A stretch of DNA of 64,000 nucleotides from NCBI GenBank assembly GCA_014584705.1, contig JACTMJ010000030.1, forward strand, positions 1-64,000. Direction: 5' to 3'. Both the position numbers and the translations under genes were made by a program. The notes under the pieces are model-generated. The model made no database searches. It had not been told where the DNA came from and was given only the letters and a program-made list of their open reading frames with translations. This document shows, piece after piece, positions 10,594 to 22,042 of the stretch. Within the stretch, counting starts at the first letter, position 1, and every line of letters begins with the position of its first letter. The DNA is from Acidobacteriota bacterium. GTDB lineage: Bacteria > Acidobacteriota > Terriglobia > Bryobacterales > Bryobacteraceae.

Positions 10594-11922
10594 ATGCGAT
10601 TGCTCCCATTTCCCCTTCCCGCGCTGTTCGCGGCCGCGCTTGTGCTGGCGGCGGCGTGCCCGCGCGTGCCGGGCCAGGAGGTGCGCGACCAGAACACTTC
10701 CGGCGCGCCACGGCGGGCGGTGAAGGCTCCCCCGGCCGATGATGCGATTCTGGCGTCGCAGGGGATGGCCGCGTTCGAGAAGCAGGATTACGCGACGGCG
10801 ATCACGCGATTCGGACAGGCGATCAGCCAGAATCCGGGGGATATTTCCAGCCGCTTCTATCTGGCGCTGAGCCTCTCGCTCACGGGCAAGGACGCCGCCT
10901 CTCTGGCGCACTACGAAGTTCTGGCCGAGGCGCAGCCGGAGATTTATGAAATCCGGGTGAACTACGCACAGGCGCTCGCGAATACCAAGCATTTCGAGGA
11001 GGCGGCGGTGCAACTGGCGAAAGCGGAGCAGTTGAAGCCGGCGCAACCCAAGACGGTGGAATTGCTGACGGCGGTGGGGCTGGCGGAACTGGCCGCGGGC
11101 GACGAAGCGGGCGCCACCCGCCGCTTCGAGGCTGTGCTCGCCCTGCAACCCGCGAACGCGGAGGCACAGCTCGGCATGGGCAAGGCCCGGCTGAAGGCTG
11201 GGGATAAGGCGGGCGCGGAAACCTGGATCCGCAAGGCGGCGGAAGCGAACCCGGCCGCGAAGCGGGAATTGCTGCAACTGGCGGCGGTTTATGAGCGCGA
11301 TGGCAACTTCGATAAGGCGGTGGAGCTCTACCGCGAGTTTCCTGGCGATAGCGTGGCGCAGGAGCGCATCGGGGAACTGCTGCTGGAGCAGGGAAAGGCG
11401 AAAGAGGCGATTGCCGCGCTCGAAGCGTCCGCGAAGGCCGAACCGACTTTCGAGAATCGCCAACGGCTGGCGGTTGCCTATCTGAGATCGGGGGAGGAGG
11501 CGAAGGCCGCGGCCACCATGCAAGCGGCGGTGGAAGCGGAACCCGGCAATGCAGAGGCACATTCCGTGTATGGCCGCATTTTGAGGGACTCCCGCCAGTT
11601 CGGTCCCGCGGCGGGAGAGTTCGCCCAAGCCATTAAGCTGAACCCGAAAGACACGACGGCGTGGAGCGAATTCGCCGGTGTGGCGGTGCTGGCGGAACAA
11701 TATCAGGCCGCCTTGAATGCGCTGGCGCAACTCGAAAAGCTGGGCGGGCTGAAGCCGGGGCATCACTACCTGCGCGCGATTATCCTCGACAAGTTTCAGA
11801 ACGACCAGCAGGCCATTGCGGAGTACGAATTGTTTCTGGCTTCCAGCAATGGCCAAAATAAGGATGAGGAGTTCAAAGCCCGCCAGCGCCTGCGGTTGCT
11901 GATGAACCGGAAGAAGCGTTAA
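10594..11922 (+). CDS. Secreted TPR-repeat protein
   Basis: A 442-aa protein with an N-terminal export signal (MRLLPFPLPALFAAALVLAA) ending in AAAC, so it may be a lipoprotein with its lipid on Cys22. The rest is a chain of tetratricopeptide repeats, about nine or ten, with typical AxxxYxxAxxxxxxAxxxxP spacing (for example FEKQDYATAITRFGQAISQN and AEAHSVYGRILRDSRQFGPA). TPR arrays hold protein-protein contacts, here probably in the periplasm. It begins 18 bp after uvrA and is followed after 2 bp by another exported protein, so these genes may be cotranscribed. No enzyme domain is visible; the specific role is unknown. Confidence 0.85.
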   Translation: MRLLPFPLPALFAAALVLAAACPRVPGQEVRDQNTSGAPRRAVKAPPADDAILASQGMAAFEKQDYATAITRFGQAISQNPGDISSRFYLALSLSLTGKDAASLAHYEVLAEAQPEIYEIRVNYAQALANTKHFEEAAVQLAKAEQLKPAQPKTVELLTAVGLAELAAGDEAGATRRFEAVLALQPANAEAQLGMGKARLKAGDKAGAETWIRKAAEANPAAKRELLQLAAVYERDGNFDKAVELYREFPGDSVAQERIGELLLEQGKAKEAIAALEASAKAEPTFENRQRLAVAYLRSGEEAKAAATMQAAVEAEPGNAEAHSVYGRILRDSRQFGPAAGEFAQAIKLNPKDTTAWSEFAGVAVLAEQYQAALNALAQLEKLGGLKPGHHYLRAIILDKFQNDQQAIAEYELFLASSNGQNKDEEFKARQRLRLLMNRKKR

Positions 11923-11924
11923 GC

Positions 11925-12383
11925 ATGCTGAAGCGGATTGCCATCCTTCTCTTCGCGCTGGCCGCCTCGCTGGCGGCGCAGCCAAAGGATTGGCGCGCGG
12001 AAGACGATATCCGCAAGCGCGCGGAGCTTGGCCTCAAGGTGGCGGAAGATCAGCTCGAATCGGCGCGCGCCGTGTATCGGAAGGGCGATCCATATCAGGC
12101 GCAAGCGCAGCTCGAAGAATCGCTCGCGACGATGCTCGAGGTTTATCAGATGATCTTGGAGGAAGGAGAGGACCTGCGGAAGAATGCCCGCCGCTACAAG
12201 AAGGTGGAGATCACGCTGCGGGGGATCGCCCGCAGGCTCGAAGATTTTGAACGTCAGGCGGAAGTGGTGGATCGCGGCCCGATTGCCCGGGCGCGACAGA
12301 CGGTCTCGCTGATGCGGGACAACCTGCTGCACGCGATGCTCCAGGGTGGGAAGCTCTCGCCAGTGGAGAAAGTGCAGCCCTAG
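11925..12383 (+). CDS. Small secreted protein of unknown function
   Basis: A 152-aa protein with a clear Sec signal (MLKRIAILLFALAASLAAQP, likely cut after LAA). The mature part is highly charged and predicted helical (RAEDDIRKRAELGLKVAEDQ), possibly a helical hairpin or TPR-like fragment. It starts 2 bp after the TPR gene and is followed by a third exported helical protein, which suggests one operon and a shared envelope function. No named family was recognised. Confidence 0.75.
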   Translation: MLKRIAILLFALAASLAAQPKDWRAEDDIRKRAELGLKVAEDQLESARAVYRKGDPYQAQAQLEESLATMLEVYQMILEEGEDLRKNARRYKKVEITLRGIARRLEDFERQAEVVDRGPIARARQTVSLMRDNLLHAMLQGGKLSPVEKVQP

Positions 12384-12429
12384 AACATTTCAACCGCGGG
12401 AACGGAACAATTCTTTGAGAGGTGCGCAA

Positions 12430-13137
12430 ATGTGGTCGCCAAACGCTGCCGTCCGTGAAGGTTTTCGGAAGATCGCGCTCCCGCTGGCCGCGCTGTGCGT
12501 GCTTGGGGTGAGTGGACTGCACGCGCAGGACCGGGATTTCCTTAGCACGGACGAGGTGGAGCAGGTGCGGCAGACGCAGGAACCCAATGCGCGCCTGATG
12601 CTCTACAACAAGTTCGCCGAAGCCCGCATCCTGCAGGTGGAAGACCTGCTGAAGACGGAGAAGGCGGGCCGGAGCGTGCTGATCCATGACCTGCTCGAAG
12701 ACCTAGTCGATATTCTGGATACGATCGACACCGTTGCCGACGATGCTCTCCGGAACAACATGGAGATCGCCGAAGGCATGCAGGACGTGGCAAAGCGCCA
12801 TACGGCGATGGCGGAGAAGCTCAAGAAAATCGACCAGATGGAGCTGAGCGATCGCGGGCGCTATCAGTTCCAACTGCAAATGGCGATCGATACCGTGGAG
12901 GATTCGCTCGAACTCGCCCAGGAAGATCTGGCCAAACGCAAAGGGGACGTTCTGGCCAAGGACAAAGCCGAGAAGACGGAACGGGAAGCGCTGCGCACGC
13001 CCCAGGACGTGGCGGAGCGGAAAGAGGCGGATAAGAAGCAGGCGGAGTTGGACAAGAAGTCCGGACGCACACGTAAAGCGCCGTCCCTGTATAAGCCCGG
13101 CGAGAAACCGGGCAGCCAGCCAGGGAAGCCGAATTGA
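12430..13137 (+). CDS. Secreted helical protein of unknown function
   Basis: A 235-aa protein from ATG 12430, chosen because GAGAGG lies 6 bp upstream; the frame is open from 12346 but the earlier part lacks a ribosome site. The N-terminus has a signal peptide (KIALPLAALCVLGVSGLHAQ). The mature protein is a long charged helix-rich chain, then a Lys/Glu/Ala-rich stretch and a Pro/Gly/Lys-rich tail after residue 200. It is the last of three exported proteins downstream of uvrA. No family was recognised. Confidence 0.75.
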   Translation: MWSPNAAVREGFRKIALPLAALCVLGVSGLHAQDRDFLSTDEVEQVRQTQEPNARLMLYNKFAEARILQVEDLLKTEKAGRSVLIHDLLEDLVDILDTIDTVADDALRNNMEIAEGMQDVAKRHTAMAEKLKKIDQMELSDRGRYQFQLQMAIDTVEDSLELAQEDLAKRKGDVLAKDKAEKTEREALRTPQDVAERKEADKKQAELDKKSGRTRKAPSLYKPGEKPGSQPGKPN

Positions 13138-13258
13138 GCGGGACTGCGGCCGATTCCGCGGCGCGGCGCAAATTTGCACGTTGACGCCATCCGGCCCGCA
13201 ACGGTAGCCTAGGAGATAGCTCAGCGCGAACCGGAGACCGGATCGCGACGCACACCAT

Positions 13259-13332
13259 GGCGCGGTGGCAGAGTGGTCATGCAGAGGTCTGCAAAACCTC
13301 GTACACCGGTTCGATTCCGGTCCGTGCCTCCA
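13259..13332 (+). tRNA. tRNA-Cys (GCA), copy 1
   Basis: A cloverleaf can be drawn by hand. The acceptor stem is GGCGCGG (13259-13265) with CCGTGCC (13322-13328), one G-T pair. The anticodon stem-loop is GAGGT-CTGCAAA-ACCTC with anticodon GCA. The T-arm is CCGG-TTCGATT-CCGG. A discriminator T and an encoded CCA end the gene at 13332. Confidence 0.93.
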
Positions 13333-13362
13333 ACCTTCTTCCGTTCTCGTGTGTTTCTTCCC

Positions 13363-13437
<75 letters not shown>

Positions 13438-13530
13438 GGATTTTTTTCCCCTCTTTGAAGCAAATCGGCCTGGCGCGGCACCGCGCGGTGGGTGCCCGTG
13501 GGACGACGACACCGGTTGTACGATAGAACG

Positions 13531-14223
13531 ATGGCAAAAACCTTGCTCGCGCTGGGGGCGCATTACGACGATTGCGTCTTCGGAGTTCCCGGCATCCTCC
13601 TGCAGGCGATCCGGAAGAATTGGAAGGTGGTGATCGGCGCGCTGATCGGCGATTACACCAGTTGGCCTCCGGTGAAGGGCCGGCATAAGGAACTGGTGGA
13701 AGGTTCCCGCCAGCTTGCGCACTACTACGGCGCGGAAATGCGCTTCCTCAACTTCGCTTCTCACCTGTTCGACGTCACCACGGAGAACAAGATCGCCGTC
13801 GCGCGCCTGGCCGCGGAGGTGCAGCCGGATGTCGCGCTGATTCTATGGCCGCACGACCATCACGACGACCACCGGGTTGCCTCCCAGCTCTGCGAGATTG
13901 GGTTGAAGAACGCGGGGCAGATTCTGAATACGCCGGGCATCAAGGCGCCGCGCTCTATTTATTTCTATGACAACGGGCCGCGCCACACGATCGGATTCGA
14001 GCCAGACACGTTCGTCAATGTGAGCGCGGAGTGGACGGTTGCCCAGGAGTGGCTCGGGCAACTGATGGCTCTGGTGCGAAACCAGCCCTATCAACCGGGT
14101 ACGCTCGACCCCTCGCAGGAGACGAAGGAGGCGATCGCGCGCTACCGGGGCGCGACATGCGGCGTCCGTTACGCGGAGGCGCTGCGCGCCTACACGCAGA
14201 GGCCTGAGGACATTCTTCCCTGA
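13531..14223 (+). CDS. PIG-L family (LmbE-like) deacetylase
   Basis: A 230-aa cytoplasmic protein from ATG 13531; the open frame upstream overlaps noncoding DNA after the tRNA genes. The N-terminus MAKTLLALGAHYDDCVFG carries the zinc-binding AHxDD motif of PIG-L/LmbE proteins (Tyr replaces the usual Pro), and WPHDHHDDHRVAS matches the second HPDHxxxH-type motif. Members remove N-acetyl groups from GlcNAc-linked substrates such as mycothiol or bacillithiol precursors and lipid-linked sugars. The substrate here is unknown. It is convergent with the next gene, 31 bp away. Confidence 0.85.
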   Translation: MAKTLLALGAHYDDCVFGVPGILLQAIRKNWKVVIGALIGDYTSWPPVKGRHKELVEGSRQLAHYYGAEMRFLNFASHLFDVTTENKIAVARLAAEVQPDVALILWPHDHHDDHRVASQLCEIGLKNAGQILNTPGIKAPRSIYFYDNGPRHTIGFEPDTFVNVSAEWTVAQEWLGQLMALVRNQPYQPGTLDPSQETKEAIARYRGATCGVRYAEALRAYTQRPEDILP

Positions 14224-14254
14224 GCGCTCGGCTGCGAGGCTCGCCCTTTACGCT

Positions 14255-15340
14255 TTAGGCCGTGCGCCAGCGCCGCCCCAGCCCGAGCGTCTCCCGCGCG
14301 TAACGCAAACTGCGCTCCAGGTGCTCCCGCTGCTGAAACTGCACGGCTTCGGCGAACTCGGGCGGAGTCGCGCGCCCCTGCAGGTCTTCGACGACCATCG
14401 GCCGGGCATAGGGAGCACCCTGTTTGGCCAGCGATACGAAGCGGGCGAAATCGGCTGAACGCGCACGAGGGAACCACTTCTTCCAGTGCGCCTCGTCCCA
14501 TACCGGGATCACCACGGGTGGACGCCCGGTGATCGGTTTCGCATAGATATGGACATGCGGGCACAGCTTCCCGGCCGTGGCGACAATTTCCTTGAAATCG
14601 ACGGTGCCCTCGCCCAAGGGAACCCACTGCACGGCGATCCCTTTCGGGTGCTCGTAGACCACGGAATCCCGGAGGTGGAGGGTCAGCGCGTATTTCCCCA
14701 GGGTCTCGACGGTGGTCAGCGGATGCTCCATCACGAAGACGGGGTTTCCGGTATCGAGGTAGATGCCCACAAAGTCTCGCCCCGCTTCTTTAACGAGTTC
14801 GACGAACTCCCATGCTTGCAATTCTTTATGAACTTCAATTGCAACCTTTACTTGATGGTCAATCGCCTCGTTTCGTACCGCCTTCAGCACGCGCACCATG
14901 GTGGCGATGTGCTGCTCGGTGGGTCCGGGCGGCAGGGCATAGCGGTCAGAGGCGGTGAGGGTCCGCACGATGGGTGAACCCAGCGCGGCGGCACGGCGAA
15001 TTTGCCCCTTGAGATACGCGACCCTCTCCTCGAACTGTTCCGGCGTGCGGGGCAGGGTAGCGCCTCCGCCGGTTTCGAGGTGGAGCCCAAGTTCCTCCGC
15101 CCTTCGCTTGACGATGGGCCAGTGAGCGGGATTCTGGGCATCCGGGTCCGGGGAATCCTGCAGGAAGATGGCGTCGCACTTCAGGCTGGCCGCATAGTCG
15201 AGCAAGCGCGCGTCGTGCCAGCGCATTGCCCGTACGCTATAGGTATTGATCCCCAGCGGGAACGGCATCGCGGCGGCGGGAGCGCCCCCGGCTATCGCCC
15301 CAAGCACGGGAAGGCTTTGCAGAAAAGTTCTCCGTTTCAC
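14255..15340 (-). CDS. Tat-exported sugar phosphate isomerase/epimerase-like TIM-barrel protein
   Basis: A 361-aa protein with a twin-arginine leader (MKRRTFLQSLPVLGAIAGGA), then a xylose-isomerase-like TIM barrel. Typical features are an early barrel strand (LGINTYSVR), a Glu in VKVAIEVHKELQ, an Asp in YLDTGNPVF and a His-rich end strand (LHLRDSV). In this family such acidic and His residues bind a divalent metal and the sugar. Export by Tat suggests a folded metalloenzyme in the periplasm, as is common in acidobacteria and planctomycetes. The substrate is unknown. It is convergent with the PIG-L gene. Confidence 0.82.
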   Translation of the reverse strand: MKRRTFLQSLPVLGAIAGGAPAAAMPFPLGINTYSVRAMRWHDARLLDYAASLKCDAIFLQDSPDPDAQNPAHWPIVKRRAEELGLHLETGGGATLPRTPEQFEERVAYLKGQIRRAAALGSPIVRTLTASDRYALPPGPTEQHIATMVRVLKAVRNEAIDHQVKVAIEVHKELQAWEFVELVKEAGRDFVGIYLDTGNPVFVMEHPLTTVETLGKYALTLHLRDSVVYEHPKGIAVQWVPLGEGTVDFKEIVATAGKLCPHVHIYAKPITGRPPVVIPVWDEAHWKKWFPRARSADFARFVSLAKQGAPYARPMVVEDLQGRATPPEFAEAVQFQQREHLERSLRYARETLGLGRRWRTA

Positions 15341-15570
15341 CGCCGCATCGTATCACGCGATTCTCGTCCTTCGCGAAGAAGGGAAGGGATATAGGAGGTG
15401 CGTATCCGAAAAACTTCCTGATACGATGGCCGCACGCGCAAAAGTTTCTTACAATGAGTATTCTGTTTCATCCAGCGCGGTGAAGCGGTACGCTTCCGGG
15501 AGCCCGGGAGGGCCGCGCCGCCGGGCAATTCGCGTAACGGTTGGCATCACAGGGAGAATAAAATCCGGTT

Positions 15571-16263
15571 ATGAGCACCGCAACTCTCAATACTCCGTCC
15601 AGGTCACTGCTTGGCTTTTACAGCACGACATTGGGCAAGAAACTCGTCATGGCGATTACGGGTTTTATTCTGGTCGGTTTTGTGGTTGGGCACATGGCCG
15701 GAAACCTCCAGGTTTTCCTAGGCAAGGAGGTGTTCAACCGGTATGCGGCGCTGCTGCATTCGAGCGCCGGGCTGCTGTGGACAATCCGTCTCGTGCTGCT
15801 GGCATCCGTGGTGATGCACATTGTCTCCGCCGTGCAACTGGCTCTGCTCGACAAGAAAGCGCGACCGCAGAGATACGTGAAATGGAAGAGCACGAAGTCC
15901 ACTTACGCATCGCGCACGATGTATTGGAGCGGCCCCATCCTCTTCGTGTTCATCGTTTACCACCTGCAGCACCTCACCACGGGCAGGCTGCACCCGACGC
16001 AACCCTTCCCCGGCTATCACATGGCGTATGAAAACGTGGTCGCCGGATTCCAGGTGGTGCCGGTCTCACTGTTCTATATTTTCGCGATGGTGCTGCTTTG
16101 CCTGCACCTCTATCACGGCGTCTGGAGCATGTTCCAGACGCTGGGCATCGCTCACCCGCGATATACGCCGCTGCTCAGAAATCTTGCCGTTGCCATCGCG
16201 TTCGCCGTACTGGCGGGCTTTTCGTCCGTGCCCCTGGCCGTGATGCTGGGGTTTGTGCGCTAG
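15571..16263 (+). CDS. sdhC: Succinate dehydrogenase cytochrome b558 subunit
   Basis: A 230-aa membrane anchor with about five transmembrane helices. It resembles the single-polypeptide b558-type anchors of Bacillus-like complex II. Conserved His residues likely bind two b haems (VVGHMAGN, VMHIVSA, YHLQHLT, LHLYHGVW). It carries electrons from the SdhB iron-sulfur clusters to membrane quinone. No sdhD is needed in this class and none is present. It is the first gene of sdhCAB. Confidence 0.93.
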   Translation: MSTATLNTPSRSLLGFYSTTLGKKLVMAITGFILVGFVVGHMAGNLQVFLGKEVFNRYAALLHSSAGLLWTIRLVLLASVVMHIVSAVQLALLDKKARPQRYVKWKSTKSTYASRTMYWSGPILFVFIVYHLQHLTTGRLHPTQPFPGYHMAYENVVAGFQVVPVSLFYIFAMVLLCLHLYHGVWSMFQTLGIAHPRYTPLLRNLAVAIAFAVLAGFSSVPLAVMLGFVR

Positions 16264-16314
16264 CGCCGCATGCGCGCAGCATTGTCCTGATTGAAGAGGA
16301 ATAAGGAAGCTGGA

Positions 16315-18260
<1,946 letters not shown>

Positions 18261-18261
<1 letters not shown>

Positions 18262-19034
18262 TGCGTCTCATACTGCATGTTTGGCGGCAATCCGGACCCA
18301 ACGCCCCCGGCAGGATGGTGCGCTACGACGCTCCGAATGTGGATGAACACATGTCGTTCCTCGAAATGCTGGACGTGGTGAACGAAGAGCTGATCAAGAA
18401 GAACGAAGAGCCCATCCACTTCGATCACGATTGCCGCGAAGGCATCTGCGGCGCCTGCGGATTCATGGTGAATGGCGTGGCGCACGGCACTCAACCGCGC
18501 ACGACGGTGTGCCAGTTGCACATGCGGCATTTCAAGGACGGCGACGAGGTCTACATCGAGCCCTTCCGCGCGGTGGCCTTCCCGATCGTGAAAGATCTGG
18601 TGATCAACCGCTCGGCGTTTGACCGAATCATCAGCGCGGGCGGCTATATCAGCACCCCGGCCGGATCAGCCGTGGACGCGAATGCCGTGCTGGTGCGCAA
18701 GGAGAACGCGGATCTCGCGATGGACGCCGCCGCCTGCATCGGCTGCGGAGCGTGCGTTGCCGCGTGCCCGAACGCTTCGGCGTCCTTGTTCGCGGGCGCG
18801 AAGATCAGCCATCTCAATCTGCTGCCGCAGGGCCGCGCGGAGGCGAGCGAGCGCGTTCGCGGGATGGTGGAAGCCATGAACCACGAACAGTTCGGCAATT
18901 GCACGAACATCGGTGAATGCGAGGCGGTTTGCCCGAAGGGGATCTCGATCGAGAACATCGCCCGCATGAACCGCGAGTATCTCTCCGCGATCTGGAGCGA
19001 GCGTCCGGAGACCGGCGGAGGGGACGGCGGATAG
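18261..19034 (+). CDS. sdhB: Succinate dehydrogenase iron-sulfur subunit
   Basis: A 257-aa electron-transfer subunit of complex II. The [2Fe-2S] ligands are in DHDCREGICGACGF near residues 56-67 with a further Cys in TTVCQLH. The C-terminal half has the two other clusters: ACIGCGACVAACPNA and NCTNIGECEAVCPKG. It links the SdhA flavin to the SdhC haems. It overlaps sdhA by one base, and the operon ends about 20 bp before a convergent gene. Confidence 0.95.
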
Positions 19035-19055
19035 GCCGGGGCCGCGCTTCGCGGG

Positions 19056-20384
19056 CTACCGACCCGAATCCGTGCGCGGGGGGAGGACCTTCCAATCCAT
19101 CGCGTATCCGGCGGGCAGATTGGCGTCGCTCCCGCGAAAGAGGAACGAGGCGACGCCGGGCACCGCGCCGTAAGAGCGATATTCCCGCCGGTCGATGCGG
19201 TACGCTCCCATGACGCCGATTCGCTCCAGACGGCCGGGCGTGAAGCTTTGCGCCTGGAGGATCAGGTTGTTCACGTGAGGCTGGCGTGTGACCTCGCCCA
19301 GGAAAATATACTCCCGGTCGCCGGACTTGATGGTGGAAATTTCCAGCCACAGGAGCGTGTGCAGTTCCGGGTCTGTGTCGGTGGCGAGGTGACGGATGCG
19401 CCCTTCCACGCGATCGCCCTTGTGAAGCAGAGCCTTCCCTTTGCTCAGGACATCCCGCGCCACCTCCGCTTCAAACAGATCCCCCACTGCCGCCGTCTTA
19501 CTCTGGATTTGCGAGAGCAGCCGGATGGGGACGATCAGCCCCGCCGGGAGAAAGCCGGCACCCTCTTCACGAGGCGGACCGGGAGCGACTTCCGCCTGGG
19601 CGGGCGGTGCGTCGAAGCGAATGGTGGATTCCGCCCCGAACTCGCGGCACTGCGAGAGAGCAATCTCATTGCGGCGCACTTCGCCGGAGAACATTTCCAT
19701 CCGCATGGTGGCCATCTGCGGCAGCAGCATCTCTTTCCCGCGCAACTGGACCGGCGCCCATTCGACGAAATACTCCACCGACTTCACGTTGATCTCCGGG
19801 GCGGGATCGACATTCTCGATGCGGAGCATCCGGATCTTGTGATCCTGCTCGTCCGCCCAAAACTCGCCTTTCGCCGCCACGCTTGCTCGCCCGGCGGCGA
19901 CGTTCAGATTCAGCCGTTCGCGCAGATCGAAGGTGAAGCGGAAGTGAAGCAGGGGTCTACCCTCCGTGGAAGTCCGCCCGAGAAATTCGAGTTGCCCAGG
20001 GCCGGGACTCACAAACAACGCGCGAATGTAGCCCTGGAATGCACCGGTGCCCATCAGTCCGGTTCGAATCAGATCGCCAGGGCGATCGGAGGAGTTGGGG
20101 CTCCCGGGCCACGAATAACTCTCGGTCCCGCCTACCGCGCTCACCTGCATGCGAATGGTATCCACGGCGCGTTCCTGTTTCTCGTTCTGCGCTTTGTCGA
20201 AGCGGATGATGTTCTGGATGCAGGTGTACTCCCCCAACTGCGCGATGCTCGCGCGCATCGTATCGCGAATCGGCAGCCAGAGGCGGTTTCGTTCCTCCAG
20301 GGATGCGTCGGTTTGGCAAAAGAGGCCGGGAGCGGCAATCCATGCCACCGCAATCGGGAAGAGCCACATTCGCGCGCGTTTCAT
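19056..20384 (-). CDS. Secreted protein of unknown function
   Basis: A 442-aa protein. Start ATG 20384 is chosen because AGGAGAG lies 5 to 6 bp upstream; a longer frame exists to 20408. The N-terminus is a signal peptide (MKRARMWLFPIAVAWIAAPG). The mature part has a region near the N-terminus with EYTCIQNIIRF, then beta-rich segments. The C-terminal half has a barrel-like stretch (VGDLFEAEVARDVLSKGKAL, HKGDRVEGRI) similar to short OB-like domains seen in other acidobacterial exported proteins. No enzyme motif is clear. It is divergent from the sialidase gene and could share a promoter region with it. Confidence 0.75.
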   Translation of the reverse strand: MKRARMWLFPIAVAWIAAPGLFCQTDASLEERNRLWLPIRDTMRASIAQLGEYTCIQNIIRFDKAQNEKQERAVDTIRMQVSAVGGTESYSWPGSPNSSDRPGDLIRTGLMGTGAFQGYIRALFVSPGPGQLEFLGRTSTEGRPLLHFRFTFDLRERLNLNVAAGRASVAAKGEFWADEQDHKIRMLRIENVDPAPEINVKSVEYFVEWAPVQLRGKEMLLPQMATMRMEMFSGEVRRNEIALSQCREFGAESTIRFDAPPAQAEVAPGPPREEGAGFLPAGLIVPIRLLSQIQSKTAAVGDLFEAEVARDVLSKGKALLHKGDRVEGRIRHLATDTDPELHTLLWLEISTIKSGDREYIFLGEVTRQPHVNNLILQAQSFTPGRLERIGVMGAYRIDRREYRSYGAVPGVASFLFRGSDANLPAGYAMDWKVLPPRTDSGR

Positions 20385-20709
20385 AGAGAACTCTCCTGAA
20401 AGCAACATACACGAGTTTTGACGGATTCAGACAGCAATCTCTGTATTTGGCGGGGGGAGCGACGAGTGCCGCGGCTGCGGAAAAAGTGAAACTGGCGCTG
20501 CGATGCCCGCACGAGGAATTCGCTTCCCACCGAGCGCCCTTGACCTGCACGAGGGCGGCTCAATCGCGAAGCGACATGCCGGGACGAACCTTGACGAATT
20601 TGCCGCGCTGCCATTGCGGGAAGGACGAGCGGCGTTCCGCTCGGGTTTCCTTGCGGCTCGCGCCGGATCGGGATACAACGGAAAGGTCCGCACTGACATC
20701 TGGAATCGC
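20385..20709. other. Divergent intergenic region
   Basis: About 325 bp between the secreted protein (minus) and the sialidase (plus). The sialidase frame is open from 20503, but this part has no signal peptide or sialidase character and is read as noncoding leader. No repeat, RNA gene or clear promoter pair was seen. Confidence 0.5.
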
Positions 20710-21978
20710 ATGATCTTGAATTCACGGAACCACCGTGCCGCGCGGCGGCGAAGCGGCTTTCTCATGTTTGCGCCGCTGCTTCTCGCGATTGTTGGGATGA
20801 CGCCGGCGGAACCCCGCCTCCGTACCGTGGATGTCTTCCCGACGCGCACGCACGGGTACGAGGTGTACCGGATTCCCGGATTGCTCGTGACGCAGCGGGG
20901 GACACTGCTCGCCTACGCCGAAGCCCGCAAAGGCGGAAGCGGCGATTGGGGAAGCATCGACATCGTGATGCGGCGCAGCGACGACGGTGGCCGAAGCTGG
21001 TCTCCACAGCGCGTGATTGCGAATGTCGCCGGAGCCAAAGCGAGGAATCCGGTGTCTCCGGCGCGCGCGCTTCCGGGCCCGGAGGCGGTCACCTACAACA
21101 ACCCGATCGCGATTGCGGACCGCCGGCCCGGCGTGGTGCATTTTCTCTTCTGCATCGAATACATGCGCGCCTTCTATATGCGGAGCGACGACGACGGACG
21201 GAGCTTCTCGAAGCCGGTGGAAATCACGGGCGCGTTCGAAGAGTTTCGTCCGAAGTACGCCTGGAAAGTGATTGCGACCGGGCCGGGGCACGGGATTCAG
21301 TTGAAGAACGGGCGGCTGATTGTGCCGGTCTGGCTCTCTCTCGGCGAGGGCGGCAACGGTCACCGGCCCTCTTCGGCTTCGACGGTCTACAGCGACGACG
21401 GCGGGGCCACCTGGCACGCGGGCGAGATTGCCGTACCGAATACGGAGGAGTGGGTGAACGCGAGCGAAACCGTCGCGGTGCAACTTGCCGACGGGCGGGT
21501 GATGCTGAACGTCCGCACGGAATCTCCGGCCAACCGCAGGCTGGTGACGACCAGCGCCGATGGTGCAACCGGGTGGAGCACGCCGCGCTTTCAGGAGGAA
21601 TTGAAAGAGCCGATCTGCTTCGGGAGCATCGCCCGGCTGAGCGGCGCGGGGGATGGCCGCCGGAATCGCTTATTGTTTGTGAACCCGGACAACCTTCTTG
21701 CGGGTTCGGAGGCAGGGAAGCCCGGGCAGAGCCGGGATCGCCGGAATCTCACGGTGCAGTTGAGCTATGACGAGGGCGCAACTTGGACGGTGAAGCGCGT
21801 GGTGGACGCGGGCTGGAGCGGCTATGCCGATATCAACCACGGCAAGGACGGCCGCATGCACGTGCTCTATGAGCGCGGAGAGGCGGGCAACCGGTTCCGG
21901 ATTGCCGCACTGACACTGGCGACCTTCGATCTCCCCTGGTTGACCGAAGGGAAGGACCGGCTGGAAGGCTCCAACTGA
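20710..21978 (+). CDS. Exo-alpha-sialidase (BNR-repeat)
   Basis: A 422-aa exported glycoside hydrolase. Start ATG 20710 or ATG 20764; both keep a signal-like segment (FLMFAPLLLAIVGM). It should release terminal sialic acid from glycans. Evidence is the RIP motif (YRIPGLLV), whose Arg binds the carboxylate, and four Asp-box repeats SxDxGxxW in the order RSDDGGRSWSP, RSDDDGRSFSK, YSDDGGATWHA and SYDEGATWTVK. A Glu/Tyr-rich C-terminal part follows (HVLYERGEAG). Length and order fit family GH33. It stands alone; no sialic acid uptake or catabolism gene is nearby, so sialic acid may be released for other cells or for another sugar. Confidence 0.88.
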   Translation: MILNSRNHRAARRRSGFLMFAPLLLAIVGMTPAEPRLRTVDVFPTRTHGYEVYRIPGLLVTQRGTLLAYAEARKGGSGDWGSIDIVMRRSDDGGRSWSPQRVIANVAGAKARNPVSPARALPGPEAVTYNNPIAIADRRPGVVHFLFCIEYMRAFYMRSDDDGRSFSKPVEITGAFEEFRPKYAWKVIATGPGHGIQLKNGRLIVPVWLSLGEGGNGHRPSSASTVYSDDGGATWHAGEIAVPNTEEWVNASETVAVQLADGRVMLNVRTESPANRRLVTTSADGATGWSTPRFQEELKEPICFGSIARLSGAGDGRRNRLLFVNPDNLLAGSEAGKPGQSRDRRNLTVQLSYDEGATWTVKRVVDAGWSGYADINHGKDGRMHVLYERGEAGNRFRIAALTLATFDLPWLTEGKDRLEGSN

Positions 21979-22042
21979 ACACTCATGCTTTCCGCGCGGC
22001 CGCACTTGCGAAATCCGGCCAAGCTCGAAATACTCGGCTTGT

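Noticed and set aside
9772..11985. 737-codon open frame on the minus strand
   Set aside because: It lies opposite uvrA and the TPR gene, which have clear motifs. Its residues are mainly Arg, Leu and His from the GC-rich complement, with no domain.
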